This document shows, in pieces, positions 32,148 to 44,739 of a DNA stretch of 64,000 nt. Source of the DNA: Ampullaceana balthica (Eukaryota > Mollusca > Gastropoda > Lymnaeidae). The stretch spans positions 1,420,217 to 1,484,216 of the forward strand of contig CALYLW010000135.1 in the NCBI GenBank assembly GCA_944989445.1, read 5' to 3'. The first letter of the stretch is position 1; each line of letters begins with the position of its first letter. A program made the translations under genes and the position numbers. The notes beneath the pieces are model-generated. The model had not been told where the DNA came from, ran no database searches, and was given only the letters and a program-made list of their open reading frames with translations.

Positions 32148-32458
32148 TGTAACGATAACTTTATATTTTTCTTTCTATGTAGGCGTTCTCACAATAATTA
32201 ATCTTGTGTACAATAATTCACTGAAGAATTCGTTTATCCAAAACAACTTTAATATATATATATATATATATACACACAGATATAATTTGAGGTAATATAA
32301 CGTGGAAATCTTGATTCATTTATCACACTACCTTCCTCGACGGAAGTCTACACACAACTGTTTGCCCAACACTTTCAACCAATCGGAATGCTCCTTTCTT
32401 CCCGCGTCCACCATTCATGTGACCTTACGTCACAAAATTATGTTAATCAGATGTGACA
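32148..32458 (-). repeat. LTR of the Gmr1-like element (5' LTR)
   Basis: 311 bp, nearly identical to 25978-26286. It includes a (TA)n tract at about 32250-32272. A promoter is expected here, but no TATA box can be named with confidence among the AT-rich sequence. Confidence 0.95.
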
Positions 32459-32463
32459 ACACT

Positions 32464-32815
32464 AAGAATCTCAGATTTCTGTGAAGGAACAATGCAAGTG
32501 AACGGCAAGTGAACTCAAGAGTTTTGTTACCACCCACTTCCGCCCCCCCCCTTTTTTCATCCCACCACGCTTGCCAACAGTGTTTAGTTGACCTGAGCGT
32601 GGGTCATTCGTCATGCTCGGTTGCACATACTTGCAGCTTGCTTGCCTCACATGGTCCCATGAAGAGAATTATATATATAGATACCTAAAGAATATTTCTT
32701 TATAAAGAACTCATTTTCAAAGTTCTAAAGTAAATTTTAAAAAGCTTGCACTAATTATTTCAGATTTATTCCTCCTGCTGCACCCACACCAATCAATATT
32801 TCTTTGTATAACACA
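32464..32815. other. tRNA-like 5' stub and non-coding sequence
   Basis: The first ~8 bp (minus-strand AGATTCTT) complete the interrupted tRNA-like sequence. The remainder, including a C-run near 32544 and an ATATATAT patch at 32671, shows no gene. Confidence 0.45.
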
Positions 32816-32972
32816 GTTTTATACAAGACATTTTATACAAGACATTTTATACAAGACATTTTATACAAGACATTTTATACAAGACATTTTATACAAGACA
32901 TTTTATACAAGACATTTTATACAAGACATTTTATACAAGACATTTTATACAAGACATTTTATACAAGACATT
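32816..32972. repeat. 14-bp minisatellite, about 11 copies
   Basis: Perfect copies of TACAAGACATTTTA. Three units make 42 bp, so a 14-residue periodic open frame appears; not a gene. Confidence 0.95.
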
Positions 32973-33005
32973 TTACATTATTTCATGCTTTTAGTCTGCA
33001 CTTAG

Positions 33006-33140
33006 CAGAGACTTTATTTAACACAAAGATTATCAACATATTACAAGGAACATAGTTTGTGTATGACGTCACTAAGAGACTTTATTTAACACAAAAATTA
33101 TCAACATCTTACGAGGAACATAGTTTGTGTATGACAACCT
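33006..33140. repeat. 67-bp direct repeat, 2 copies
   Basis: Two tandem copies containing GACTTTATTTAACACAAA, ATTATCAACAT and GGAACATAGTTTGTGTATG. A third diverged copy lies at 34627-34695. Confidence 0.85.
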
Positions 33141-33168
33141 TGTATGTATGTATGGCATCTGTCCGTCC

Positions 33169-33671
33169 TCATGGGACGATGGTGTTTACTCCTGCTCCTC
33201 CGGTCCCCTTCTCATTTCTCCTGGTCCTTCTTTCTTCACTCCTAGCTGCGAGGGATGCTTCCGCGACATGAATGCCCTCACGCACTTTTGTCCACCAGGA
33301 GGTGCACTCCTCGGCAATGGTCTCCAACTTTTTATGTTTTATCTGCGCCAGTGACAATTCTTTCTTGCAGATGTCCTTGAAGCGCATGCAGGGGCGAACT
33401 CTTTTCCTCATTACAGTTACCTGCTCACCGTAAAGCAAGGCTCTTGGACTGCACTCCGAGCTCATCCTGCGGACATGACCCAACCACCGCAGGCGCCTCT
33501 AATTGCGCATTGTTCCACACTCTTTAATTCAGCCTAGCCATTAAAGATGCGGCCTTGCCGATTCTGGTTTGTATTTCCTTTTTCAGGGAGAGTGTGCTTG
33601 TGATGTTACTGCCAAGGTAGGTGAAATCCTCGACGACATCCAAGGAGTTTCCCTCAATGGAATCCCCGTGT
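33169..33671 (-). pseudogene. LINE family C, C-terminal part with internal deletion
   Basis: Minus-strand remnant of a non-LTR retrotransposon. From 33655 down it reads VVEDFTYLGSNIT and TRIGKAASLMARLN, then a stop and a jump to LRWLGHVRRM, LLYGEQVTV and RFKDICKKEL (to 33169). The segment normally between RVWNN and LRWLGH (about 70 residues with LLYGSETW-type text) is missing. Its upstream continuation is at 34296-34510, displaced by the family A insertion. Dead copy. It belongs to the broad LINE group that also includes the copy at 55381. Confidence 0.8.
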
Positions 33672-33676
33672 TAATG

Positions 33677-34290
33677 AATTTATTTTAAAGAAAAACAACT
33701 TAGTCCTTAGGCTTTATAAAAAGAAAATTTTACAAATGTAATAAAGATATAAAACTAAAATGCTATCTCATCTTGGTGAGAACTGTACTAGAATATGCAT
33801 CTTCTGTATGGGACCCATCCACCAAAGAAAACATTGATAAACAAGAACAAATTCAAAAAAGAGCTGCCAGATTCATTACTGGAGTATATTCAAAACTGAC
33901 AAGAATAACACCATTAGTTAAAACTGTTAAATCATTAAACCTTGAAACACTAGAGGATAGAAGAACCAAGAGTAAAGTAGTAATTATACATAAAGCAATT
34001 AATTCTAATTTAGAAATACAACACAAAGATAACATTATACAACCCTCAGATAGACATAAGGATAAAAACACCTTTCTTATTCCCTATGCAAGAATAAACT
34101 CATACAAATGTTTGTTCTTCCCATCCGGAATTCGGGCGTGGAATGGGTTGGCTGAAGAACCCAGGAAAGCCAACACTTTATCAACATTTAAAACTCTAAT
34201 AAGAATGCAGGACTAAACACAAACCATAGCTAAGCGTAGGACGCAATAATCTTATGTATAGAAGGAGCGTCTGAAACAGATAAGATAAGA
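33677..34290 (+). mobile_element. LINE family A, 5'-truncated copy inserted in LINE family C
   Basis: A 614-bp insertion. From 33710 it encodes GFIKRKFYKC and continues in frame to a stop after 34213: VRTVLEYASSVWDP, QKRAARFI, SLNLETLEDRRTKS, FFPSGIRAWNGL and STFKTLIRMQD. The frame is intact from 33710 to 34216. The 3' end, ATAGAAGGAGCGTCTG plus a GATAA-repeat tail, matches the SINE at 12931-13213. TAATG at 33672-33676 and 34291-34295 is a candidate short target duplication, but it overlaps the tail sequence. Typical 5'-truncated LINE insertion. Confidence 0.87.
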
Positions 34291-34295
34291 TAATG

Positions 34296-34510
34296 GAGAT
34301 TGCTGGGAAGGAGTCATTGCCTTGTCTCGTAATGTTGGTCTTTTTTAGGCTAACCGTTAAACCAAAATTCTTGCATGCTTTTGAAAACTTATTGACCAAC
34401 TTTTGGAGTCCTATCTCTGTATGTGAGGTAAGGCTGCGTCTCTGATTAATACAGTTTCAATGTTGCTCTTCGCACGGAGCCGGCTGATGGTTTGTATAGG
34501 TTTCCATCCA
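34296..34510 (-). pseudogene. LINE family C, RT remnant
   Basis: Minus-strand translation gives RLRAKSNIET, RDAALPHIQ, then KLVNKFSKACKNFGLT and SLKKTN, the part of a LINE RT around and after the catalytic box, which itself is damaged (only DAAL remains). It continues at 33671 downwards once the family A insertion is set aside. Confidence 0.72.
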
Positions 34511-34978
34511 TCCTGTTATGAATTTAATCAAGCTGATCTAGCACTGGTAGATCTGGGATTCTTTCTATGGCAGAGTCAGTTACTACATTCTGTGTCACAT
34601 AGAGTTATAGATAATGGTCAGTCCTTAATTAAGCGACTTTATTTAACCCAAAGATTATCAAAATATTACATGGAACATAGTTTGTCTATGACGTCAATAA
34701 GAGAAATAACGTAATACTCTAAGAACAGAGGTATTGTTCCAGATATATCTAACGAACCGTGTTGACTTTTGGAATGGCCTCTCCACCCATGATTTCTTTA
34801 CTACTGCATTACTGCACCAACCAGCAGGATGTAAACAAAGAGATTTTGGTAAGTGCTGTGTTTGTAGTAATACCACTCATGTTATATTGGCACTCACACT
34901 CTGTCAACATTGACAGTAACAACGCTTCTTTATAACCAGTCAAAACTGATTGTCTATACCTGTCATACTGCCTACAAT
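34511..34978. other. Non-coding stretch
   Basis: No gene seen. It includes the third copy of the 67-bp repeat (34627-34695). It leads into the 18-bp array, whose first clean unit begins near 34985. Confidence 0.5.
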
Positions 34979-37900
34979 CTACTTGTCACAGCTGGTCATA
35001 CAGTCACAGCTGGTCATACAGTCACAGCTGGTCATACAGTCACAGCTGGTCATACAGTCACAGCTGGTCATACAGTCACAGCTGGTCATACAGTCACAGC
35101 TGGTCATACAGTCACAGCTGGTCATACAGTCACAGCTGGTCATACAGTCACAGCTGGTCATACAGTCACACATGCAGTCACACATACAATCACAGCTGGT
35201 CATACAGTAACAGCTGGTCATACAGTAACAGCTGGTCATACAGAAACAGTTGGTCATACAGTCACAGCTGGTCATACAGTCACAGCTGGTCATACAGTCA
35301 CAGCTGGTCATACAGTCACAGCTGGTCATACAGTCACAGCTGGTCATACAGTCACAGCTGGTCATACAGTCACAGCTGGTCATACAGTCACAGCTGGTCA
35401 TACAGTCACAGCTGGTCATACAATCACAGCTGGTCATACAGTCAAAGCTGGTCATACAGTCACAGCTGGTCATACAGTCACAGCTGGTCATACAGTCACA
35501 GCTGGTCATACAATCACAGCTGGTCATACAGTCACAGCTGGTCATACAGTCACAGCTGGTCATACAGTCACAGCTGGTCATACAGTCACACATGCAGTCA
35601 CACATACAATCACAGCTGGTCATACAGTAACAGCTGGTCATACAGTAACAGCTGGTCATACAGAAACAGTTGGTCATACAGTCACAGCTGGTCATACAGT
35701 CACAGCTGGTCATACAGTCACAGCTGGTCATACAGTCACAGCTGGTCATACAGTCACAGCTGGTCATACAGTCACAGCTGGTCATACAGTCACAGCTGGT
35801 CATACAGTCACAGCTGGTCATACAGTCACAGCTGGTCATACAATCACAGCTGGTCATACAGTCAAAGCTGGTCATACAGTCACAGCTGGTCATACAGTCA
35901 CAGCTGGTCATACAGTCACAGCTGGTCATACAATCACAGCTGGTCATACAGTCAAAGCTGGTCATACAGTCACAGCTGGTCATACAGTCACAGCTGGTCA
36001 TACAGTCACACATGCAGTCACACATACAGTCACAGCTGGTCATACAGTAACAGCTGGTCATACAGTAACAGCTGGTCATACAGAAACAGTTGGTCATACA
36101 GTCACAGCTGGTCATACAGTCACAGCTGGTCATACAGTCACAGCTGGTCATACAGTCACAGCTGGTCATACAGTCACACATGCAGTCACACATACAGTCA
36201 CAGCTGGTCATACAGTAACAGCTGGTCATACAGTAACAGCTGGTCATACAGTCACAGCTGGTCATACAGTCACAGCTGGTCATACAGTCACAGCTGGTCA
36301 TACAGTCACACATGCAGTCACACATACAGTCACAGCTGGTCATACAGTAACAGCTGGTCATACAGTAACAGCTGGTCATACAGTCACAGTTGGTCATACA
36401 GTCACAGCTGGTCATACAGTCACAGCTGGTCATACAGTCACACATGCAGTCATACATACAGTCACAGCTGGTCATACAGTAACAGCTGGTCATACAGTAA
36501 CAGCTGGTCATACAGAAACAGTTGGTCATACAGTCACAGCTGGTCATACAGTCACAGCTGGTCATACAGTCACAGCTGGTCATACAGTCACAGCTGGTCA
36601 TATAGTCACAGCTGGTCATACAGTCACAGCTGGTCATACAATCACAGCTGGTCATACAGTCAAAGCTGGTCATACAGTCACAGCTGGTCATACAGTCACA
36701 GCTTGTCATACAATCACAGCTGGTCATACAGTCACATCTGGTCATACAGTCACAGCTGGTCATACAGTAACAGCTTGTCATACAGTCACAGCTGGTCATG
36801 CAGTCACAGCTTGTCATACAGTCACAGCTTGTCATACAATCACAGCTGGTCATACAGTCACAGCTGGTCATACAGTCACAGCTGGTCATACAGTCACAGC
36901 TGGTCATACAGTCACACATGCAGTCACACATACAGTCACAGCTGGTCATACAGTAACAGCTGGTCATACAGTAACAGCTGGTCATACAGACACAGTTGGT
37001 CATACAGTCACAGCTGGTCATACAGTCACAGCTGGTCATACAGTCACAGCTGGTCATACAGTCACAGCTGGTCATACAGTCACAGCTGGTCATACAGTCA
37101 CAGCTGGTCATACAGTCACAGCTGGTCATACAGTCACAGCTGGTCATACAGTCACAGCTGGTCATACAGTCACAGCTGGTCATACAGTCACAGCTGGTCA
37201 TACAGTCACAGCTGGTCATACAGTCACAGCTGGTCATACAGTCACAGCTGGTCATACAGTCACACATGCAGTCACACATACAGTCACAGCTGGTCATACA
37301 GTAACAGCTGGTCATACAGTAACAGCTGGTCATACAGAAACAGTTGGTCATACAGTCACAGCTGGTCATACAGTCACAGCTGGTCATACAGTCACAGCTG
37401 GTCATACAGTCACAGCTGGTCATACAGTCACACATGCAGTCACACATACAGTCACAGCTGGTCATACAGTAACAGCTGGTCATACAGTAACAGCTGGTCA
37501 TACAGTCACAGCTGGTCATACAGTCACAGCTGGTCATACAGTCACAGCTGGTCATACAGTCACACATGCAGTCACACATACAGTCACAGCTGGTCATACA
37601 GTAACAGCTGGTCATACAGTAACAGCTGGTCATACAGTCACAGTTGGTCATACAGTCACAGCTGGTCATACAGTCACAGCTGGTCATACAGTCACACATG
37701 CAGTCATACATACAGTCACAGCTGGTCATACAGTAACAGCTGGTCATACAGTAACAGCTGGTCATACAGAAACAGTTGGTCATACAGTCACAGCTGGTCA
37801 TACAGTCACAGCTGGTCATACAGTCACAGCTGGTCATACAGTCACAGCTGGTCATATAGTCACAGCTGGTCATACAGTCACAGCTGGTCATACAATCACA

Positions 37901-40900
37901 GCTGGTCATACAGTCAAAGCTGGTCATACAGTCACAGCTGGTCATACAGTCACAGCTTGTCATACAATCACAGCTGGTCATACAGTCACATCTGGTCATA
38001 CAGTCACAGCTGGTCATACAGTAACAGCTTGTCATACAGTCACAGCTGGTCATGCAGTCACAGCTTGTCATACAGTCACAGCTTGTCATACAATCACAGC
38101 TGGTCATAAAGTCACAGCTGGTCATACAGTCACAGCTTTTCATACAGTCACACATGCAGTCACACATACAGTCACAGCTGGTCATACAGTAACAGCTGGT
38201 CATACAGTAACAGCTGGTCATACAGAAACAGTTGGTCATACAGTCACAGCTGGTCATACAGTCACAGCTGGTCATACAGTCACAGCTGGTCATACAGTCA
38301 TAGCTGGTCATATAGTCACAGCTGGTCATACAGTCACAGCTGGTCATACAATCACAGCTGGTCATACAGTCAAAGCTGGTCATACAGTCACAGCTGGTCA
38401 TACAGTCACAGCTTGTCATACAATCACAGCTGGTCATACAGTCACATCTGGTCATACAGTCACAGCTGGTCATACAGTAACAGCTTGTCATACAGTCACA
38501 GCTGGTCATGCAGTCACAGCTTGTCATACAGTCACAGCTTGTCATACAATCACAGCTGGTCATAAAGTCACAGCTGGTCATACAGTCACAGCTTTTCATA
38601 CAGTCACATCTGGTCATACAGTCACAGCTGGTCATACAGTCACAGCTTGTCATACAGTAACAGCTGGTCATACAGTCACAGCTGGTCATACAGTCACAGT
38701 TGGTCATACAGTCACAGCTGGTCATACAGTCACAGCTGGTCATACAGTCACACATGCAGTCATACATACAGTCACAGCTGGTCATACAGTAACAGCTGGT
38801 CATACAGTAACAGCTGGTCATACAGAAACAGTTGGTCATACAGTCACAGCTGGTCATACAGTCACAGCTGGTCATACAGTCACAGCTGGTCATACAGTCA
38901 CAGCTGGTCATATAGTCACAGCTGGTCATACAGTCACAGCTGGTCATACAATCACAGCTGGTCATACAGTCAAAGCTGGTCATACAGTCACAGCTGGTCA
39001 TACAGTCACAGCTTGTCATACAATCACAGCTGGTCATACAGTCACATCTGGTCATACAGTCACAGCTGGTCATACAGTAACAGCTTGTCATACAGTCACA
39101 GCTGGTCATGCAGTCACAGCTTGTCATACAGTCACAGCTTGTCATACAATCACAGCTGGTCATAAAGTCACAGCTGGTCATACAGTCACAGCTTTTCATA
39201 CAGTCACACATGCAGTCACACATACAGTCACAGCTGGTCATACAGTAACAGCTGGTCATACAGTAACAGCTGGTCATACAGAAACAGTTGGTCATACAGT
39301 CACAGCTGGTCATACAGTCACAGCTGGTCATACAGTCACAGCTGGTCATACAGTCATAGCTGGTCATATAGTCACAGCTGGTCATACAGTCACAGCTGGT
39401 CATACAATCACAGCTGGTCATACAGTCAAAGCTGGTCATACAGTCACAGCTGGTCATACAGTCACAGCTTGTCATACAATCACAGCTGGTCATACAGTCA
39501 CATCTGGTCATACAGTCACAGCTGGTCATACAGTAACAGCTTGTCATACAGTCACAGCTGGTCATGCAGTCACAGCTTGTCATACAGTCACAGCTTGTCA
39601 TACAATCACAGCTGGTCATAAAGTCACAGCTGGTCATACAGTCACAGCTTTTCATACAGTCACATCTGGTCATACAGTCACAGCTGGTCATACAGTCACA
39701 GCTTGTCATACAGTAACAGCTGGTCATACAGTCACAGCTGGTCATACAGTCACAGCTTGTTATACAGTCACAGCTTGTTATACAGTCACAGCTTGTCATA
39801 CAGTCACAGCTTGTCATACAGTCACAGCTGGTAATACAGTCACAGCTGGTCATACAGTCACAGCTTGTCATACAATCACAGCTGGTCATAAAGTCACAGC
39901 TGGTCATACAGTCACAGCTTTTCATACAGTCACATCTGGTCATACAGTAACAGCTGGTCATACAGTAACAGCTGGTCATACAGAAACAGTTGGTCATACA
40001 GTCACAGCTGGTCATACAGTCACAGCTGGTCATACAGTCACAGCTGGTCATACAGTCACAGCTGGTCATATAGTCACAGCTGGTCATACAGTCACAGCTG
40101 GTCATACAATCACAGCTGGTCATACAGTCAAAGCTGGTCATACAGTCACAGCTGGTCATACAGTCACAGCTTGTCATACAATCACAGCTGGTCATACAGT
40201 CACATCTGGTCATACAGTCACAGCTGGTCATACAGTAACAGCTTGTCATACAGTCACAGCTGGTCATGCAGTCACAGCTTGTCATACAGTCACAGCTTGT
40301 CATACAATCACAGCTGGTCATAAAGTCACAGCTGGTCATACAGTCACAGCTTTTCATACAGTCACACATGCAGTCACACATACAGTCACAGCTGGTCATA
40401 CAGTAACAGCTGGTCATACAGTAACAGCTGGTCATACAGAAACAGTTGGTCATACAGTCACAGCTGGTCATACAGTCACAGCAGGTCATACAGTCACAGC
40501 TGGTCATACAGTCACAGCTGGTCATATAGTCACAGCTGGTCATACAGTCACAGCTGGTCATACAATCACAGCTGGTCATACAGTCAAAGCTGGTCATACA
40601 GTCACAGCTGGTCATACAGTCACAGCTTGTCATACAATCACAGCTGGTCATACAGTCACATCTGGTCATACAGTCACAGCTGGTCATACAGTAACAGCTT
40701 GTCATACAGTCACAGCTGGTCATGCAGTCACAGCTTGTCATACAGTCACAGCTTGTCATACAATCACAGCTGGTCATAAAGTCACAGCTGGTCATACAGT
40801 CACAGCTTTTCATACAGTCACATCTGGTCATACAGTCACAGCTGGTCATACAGTCACAGCTTGTCATACAGTAACAGCTGGTCATACAGTCACAGCTGGT

Positions 40901-43900
40901 CATACAGTCACAGCTTGTTATACAGTCACAGCTTGTTATACAGTCACAGCTTGTCATACAGTCACAGCTTGTCATACAGTCACAGCTGGTAATACAGTCA
41001 CAGCTGGTCATACAGTCACAGCTTGTCATACAATCACAGCTGGTCATAAAGTCACAGCTGGTCATACAGTCACAGCTTTTCATACAGTCACATCTGGTCA
41101 TACAGTCACAGCTGGTCATACAGTCACAGCTTGTCATACAGTAACAGCTGGTCATACAGTCACAGCTGGTCATACAGTCACAGCTTGTTATACAGTCACA
41201 GCTTGTTATACAGTCACAGCTGGTCATACAGTCACAGCTGGTCATACAGTCACAGCTGGTCATACAGTAACAGCTTGTCATACAGTCACAGCTTGTCATA
41301 CAGTAAAAGCTTGTCATACAGTAACAGCTGGTCATACAGTCACAGCTGGTCATACAGTCACAGCTTGTCATACAGTCACAGCTTGTCATACAGTCACAGC
41401 TTGTCATACAGTAAAAGCTTGTCATACAGTAACAGCTGGTCATACAGTCACAGCTGGTCATACAGTCACAGCTTGTCATACAGTCACAGCTGGTCATACA
41501 GTAACAGCTGGTCATACAGTCACAGCTGGTCATACAGTCACGGCTTGTTATACAGTCACAGCTTGTTATACAGTCACAGCTGGTCATACAGTCACAGCTG
41601 GTCATACAGTCACAGCTGGTCATACAGTAACAGCTTGTCATACAGTCACAGCTTGTCATACAGTAAAAGCTTGTCATACAGTAACAGCTGGTCATACAGT
41701 CACAGCTGGTCATACAGTCACAGCTTGTCATACAGTCACAGCTTGTCATACAGTCACAGCTTGTCATACAGTCACAGCTTGTCATACAGTCACAGCTGGT
41801 CATACAGTCACAGCTGGTCATACAGTCGCAGCTGGTCATACAGTCACAGCTGGTCATACAGTCACAGCTGGTCATACAGTCACAGCTTGTCATACAGTAA
41901 CAGCTGGTCATACAGTCACAGCTGGTCATACAGTCACAGCTTGTTATACAGTCACAGCTTGTTATACAGTCACAGCTTGTCATACAGTCACAGCTTGTCA
42001 TACAGTCACAGCTGGTATACAGTCACAGCTGGTCATACAGTCACAGCTTGTCATACAATCACAGCTGGTCATAAAGTCACAGCTGGTCATACAGTCACAG
42101 CTTTTCATACAGTCACATCTGGTCATACAGTAACAGCTGGTCATACAGTAACAGCTGGTCATACAGAAACAGTTGGTCATACAGTCACAGCTGGTCATAC
42201 AGTCACAGCTGGTCATACAGTCACAGCTGGTCATACAGTCACAGCTGGTCATATAGTCACAGCTGGTCATACAGTCACAGCTGGTCATACAATCACAGCT
42301 GGTCATACAGTCAAAGCTGGTCATACAGTCACAGCTGGTCATACAGTCACAGCTTGTCATACAATCACAGCTGGTCATACAGTCACATCTGGTCATACAG
42401 TCACAGCTGGTCATACAGTAACAGCTTGTCATACAGTCACAGCTGGTCATGCAGTCACAGCTTGTCATACAGTCACAGCTTGTCATACAATCACAGCTGG
42501 TCATAAAGTCACAGCTGGTCATACAGTCACAGCTTTTCATACAGTCACACATGCAGTCACACATACAGTCACAGCTGGTCATACAGTAACAGCTGGTCAT
42601 ACAGTAACAGCTGGTCATACAGAAACAGTTGGTCATACAGTCACAGCTGGTCATACAGTCACAGCAGGTCATACAGTCACAGCTGGTCATACAGTCACAG
42701 CTGGTCATATAGTCACAGCTGGTCATACAGTCACAGCTGGTCATACAATCACAGCTGGTCATACAGTCAAAGCTGGTCATACAGTCACAGCTGGTCATAC
42801 AGTCACAGCTTGTCATACAATCACAGCTGGTCATACAGTCACATCTGGTCATACAGTCACAGCTGGTCATACAGTAACAGCTTGTCATACAGTCACAGCT
42901 GGTCATGCAGTCACAGCTTGTCATACAGTCACAGCTTGTCATACAATCACAGCTGGTCATAAAGTCACAGCTGGTCATACAGTCACAGCTTTTCATACAG
43001 TCACATCTGGTCATACAGTCACAGCTGGTCATACAGTCACAGCTTGTCATACAGTAACAGCTGGTCATACAGTCACAGCTGGTCATACAGTCACAGCTTG
43101 TTATACAGTCACAGCTTGTTATACAGTCACAGCTTGTCATACAGTCACAGCTTGTCATACAGTCACAGCTGGTAATACAGTCACAGCTGGTCATACAGTC
43201 ACAGCTTGTCATACAATCACAGCTGGTCATAAAGTCACAGCTGGTCATACAGTCACAGCTTTTCATACAGTCACATCTGGTCATACAGTCACAGCTGGTC
43301 ATACAGTCACAGCTTGTCATACAGTAACAGCTGGTCATACAGTCACAGCTGGTCATACAGTCACAGCTTGTTATACAGTCACAGCTTGTTATACAGTCAC
43401 AGCTGGTCATACAGTCACAGCTGGTCATACAGTCACAGCTGGTCATACAGTAACAGCTTGTCATACAGTCACAGCTTGTCATACAGTAAAAGCTTGTCAT
43501 ACAGTAACAGCTGGTCATACAGTCACAGCTGGTCATACAGTCACAGCTTGTCATACAGTCACAGCTTGTCATACAGTCACAGCTTGTCATACAGTAAAAG
43601 CTTGTCATACAGTAACAGCTGGTCATACAGTCACAGCTGGTCATACAGTCACAGCTTGTCATACAGTCACAGCTTGTCATACAGTAACAGCTGGTCATAC
43701 AGTCACAGCTGGTCATACAGTCACGGCTTGTTATACAGTCACAGCTTGTTATACAGTCACAGCTGGTCATACAGTCACAGCTGGTCATACAGTCACAGCT
43801 GGTCATACAGTAACAGCTTGTCATACAGTCACAGCTTGTCATACAGTAAAAGCTTGTCATACAGTAACAGCTGGTCATACAGTCACAGCTGGTCATACAG

Positions 43901-44160
43901 TCACAGCTTGTCATACAGTCACAGCTTGTCATACAGTCACAGCTTGTCATACAGTCACAGCTTGTCATACAGTCACAGCTGGTCATACAGTCACAGCTGG
44001 TCATACAGTCGCAGCTGGTCATACAGTCACAGCTGGTCATACAGTCACAGCTGGTCATACAGTCACAGCTTGTCATACAGTCACAGCTTGTTATACAGTC
44101 ACAGCTTGTTATACAGTAACAGCGGGTCATACAGTCACAGCTGGTCATACAGTAACAGCT
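34979..44160. repeat. 18-bp satellite array, about 510 copies
   Basis: Unit TCACAGCTGGTCATACAG with a few recurrent variants (GCTTGT, GCTTTT, CATGCAG, AATCACAG, GTAAAAGC) plus 12-bp units TCACACATGCAG / TCACACATACAG. Variants recur in long ordered blocks: marker units repeat at exact 420-bp steps (35166, 35586, 36006), CATGCAG markers recur with 456-bp steps, and the block starting near 41131 recurs near 43314 (2183 bp). A single-base deletion near 42016 shifts all frames. Both strands are open for more than 2300 codons because 18 is a multiple of three; the plus-strand frame contains no ATG. Confidence 0.97.
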
Positions 44161-44739
44161 TCTGACTATTCAACCATTCCAACGACACAACTTAACACAT
44201 CAACAAAGTCTAAAACAGCTGAGCACTTCAAAACAATCCTAAGGTCTTCCCACCGAGAAAATCACGTGCAGCGCAGCAAAAGTAAAACACAGTTCCACAT
44301 ACGACACATCAATGTCAACAACATGTGCGTCTAAATCTTTAGTAATAAACATGAAAATAAGGACTACTTAAAACCATTTCGTTATATTGGGGTACACGTT
44401 TCTATATTTTGAGAATCGTCGACCTCCATCAAATTGTAAGTTCTATCTTGACGTCGATTTCATTAGAGCCAAGATAAAGGTCAAAGGTCAAACGTGGGCT
44501 TCAGAAATAGATTAGAACAACAAGTCATTAGAGAGTAGTTTTAGCCAGGCGTAGAATAATTCCTTTTAGGAATGGAATGACGTCATCAGTAGATTGTGGA
44601 TCGAGATGGTGATGATAACTGGGCATTTTGGAAACACATTATGATGATAGCAAAAAATGACGTAGTCACTGAACGCGTGTCACGTGTCATGCTGTGGAAC
44701 AACAGAAACATCACGTGTTTAGTGATGGAAAAATGATGC
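44161..44739. other. Non-coding stretch
   Basis: No recognisable gene. The open frame running out of the 18-bp array stops at 44332. Contains ordinary mixed-composition sequence. Confidence 0.55.

Larger units (their letters stand above)
25978..32458 (-). mobile_element. Ty3/gypsy LTR retrotransposon, Gmr1-like domain order
   Basis: A 6481-bp element with near-identical LTRs (25978-26286 and 32148-32458), flanked by perfect 5-bp duplications ACACT (25973-25977 and 32459-32463). Coding is on the minus strand, in the order gag, zinc knuckle, protease, integrase, RT, RNase H. Integrase ahead of RT is the Ty1/copia order, but the RT (FDLNRGFWQI, YVDD) and integrase are Ty3/gypsy-like; within Ty3/gypsy this order defines the Gmr1-like group. 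Primer site: minus-strand TTGGTGCAGAAGTAAAAG directly follows the 5' LTR. A polypurine tract, GGATGGGGGTGAA, precedes the 3' LTR. Known defects: a gag-protease frame change at an A9 run, a protease-pol frame change, and one in-frame TGA in pol. Confidence 0.95.

Noticed and set aside
34910..42133. 2407-codon plus-strand open frame through the 18-bp array
   Set aside because: It contains no ATG (it begins at a TTG), repeats one 6-residue word, and the opposite strand is open as well. Differences between units change residues freely. It is a consequence of an 18-bp unit without stops.
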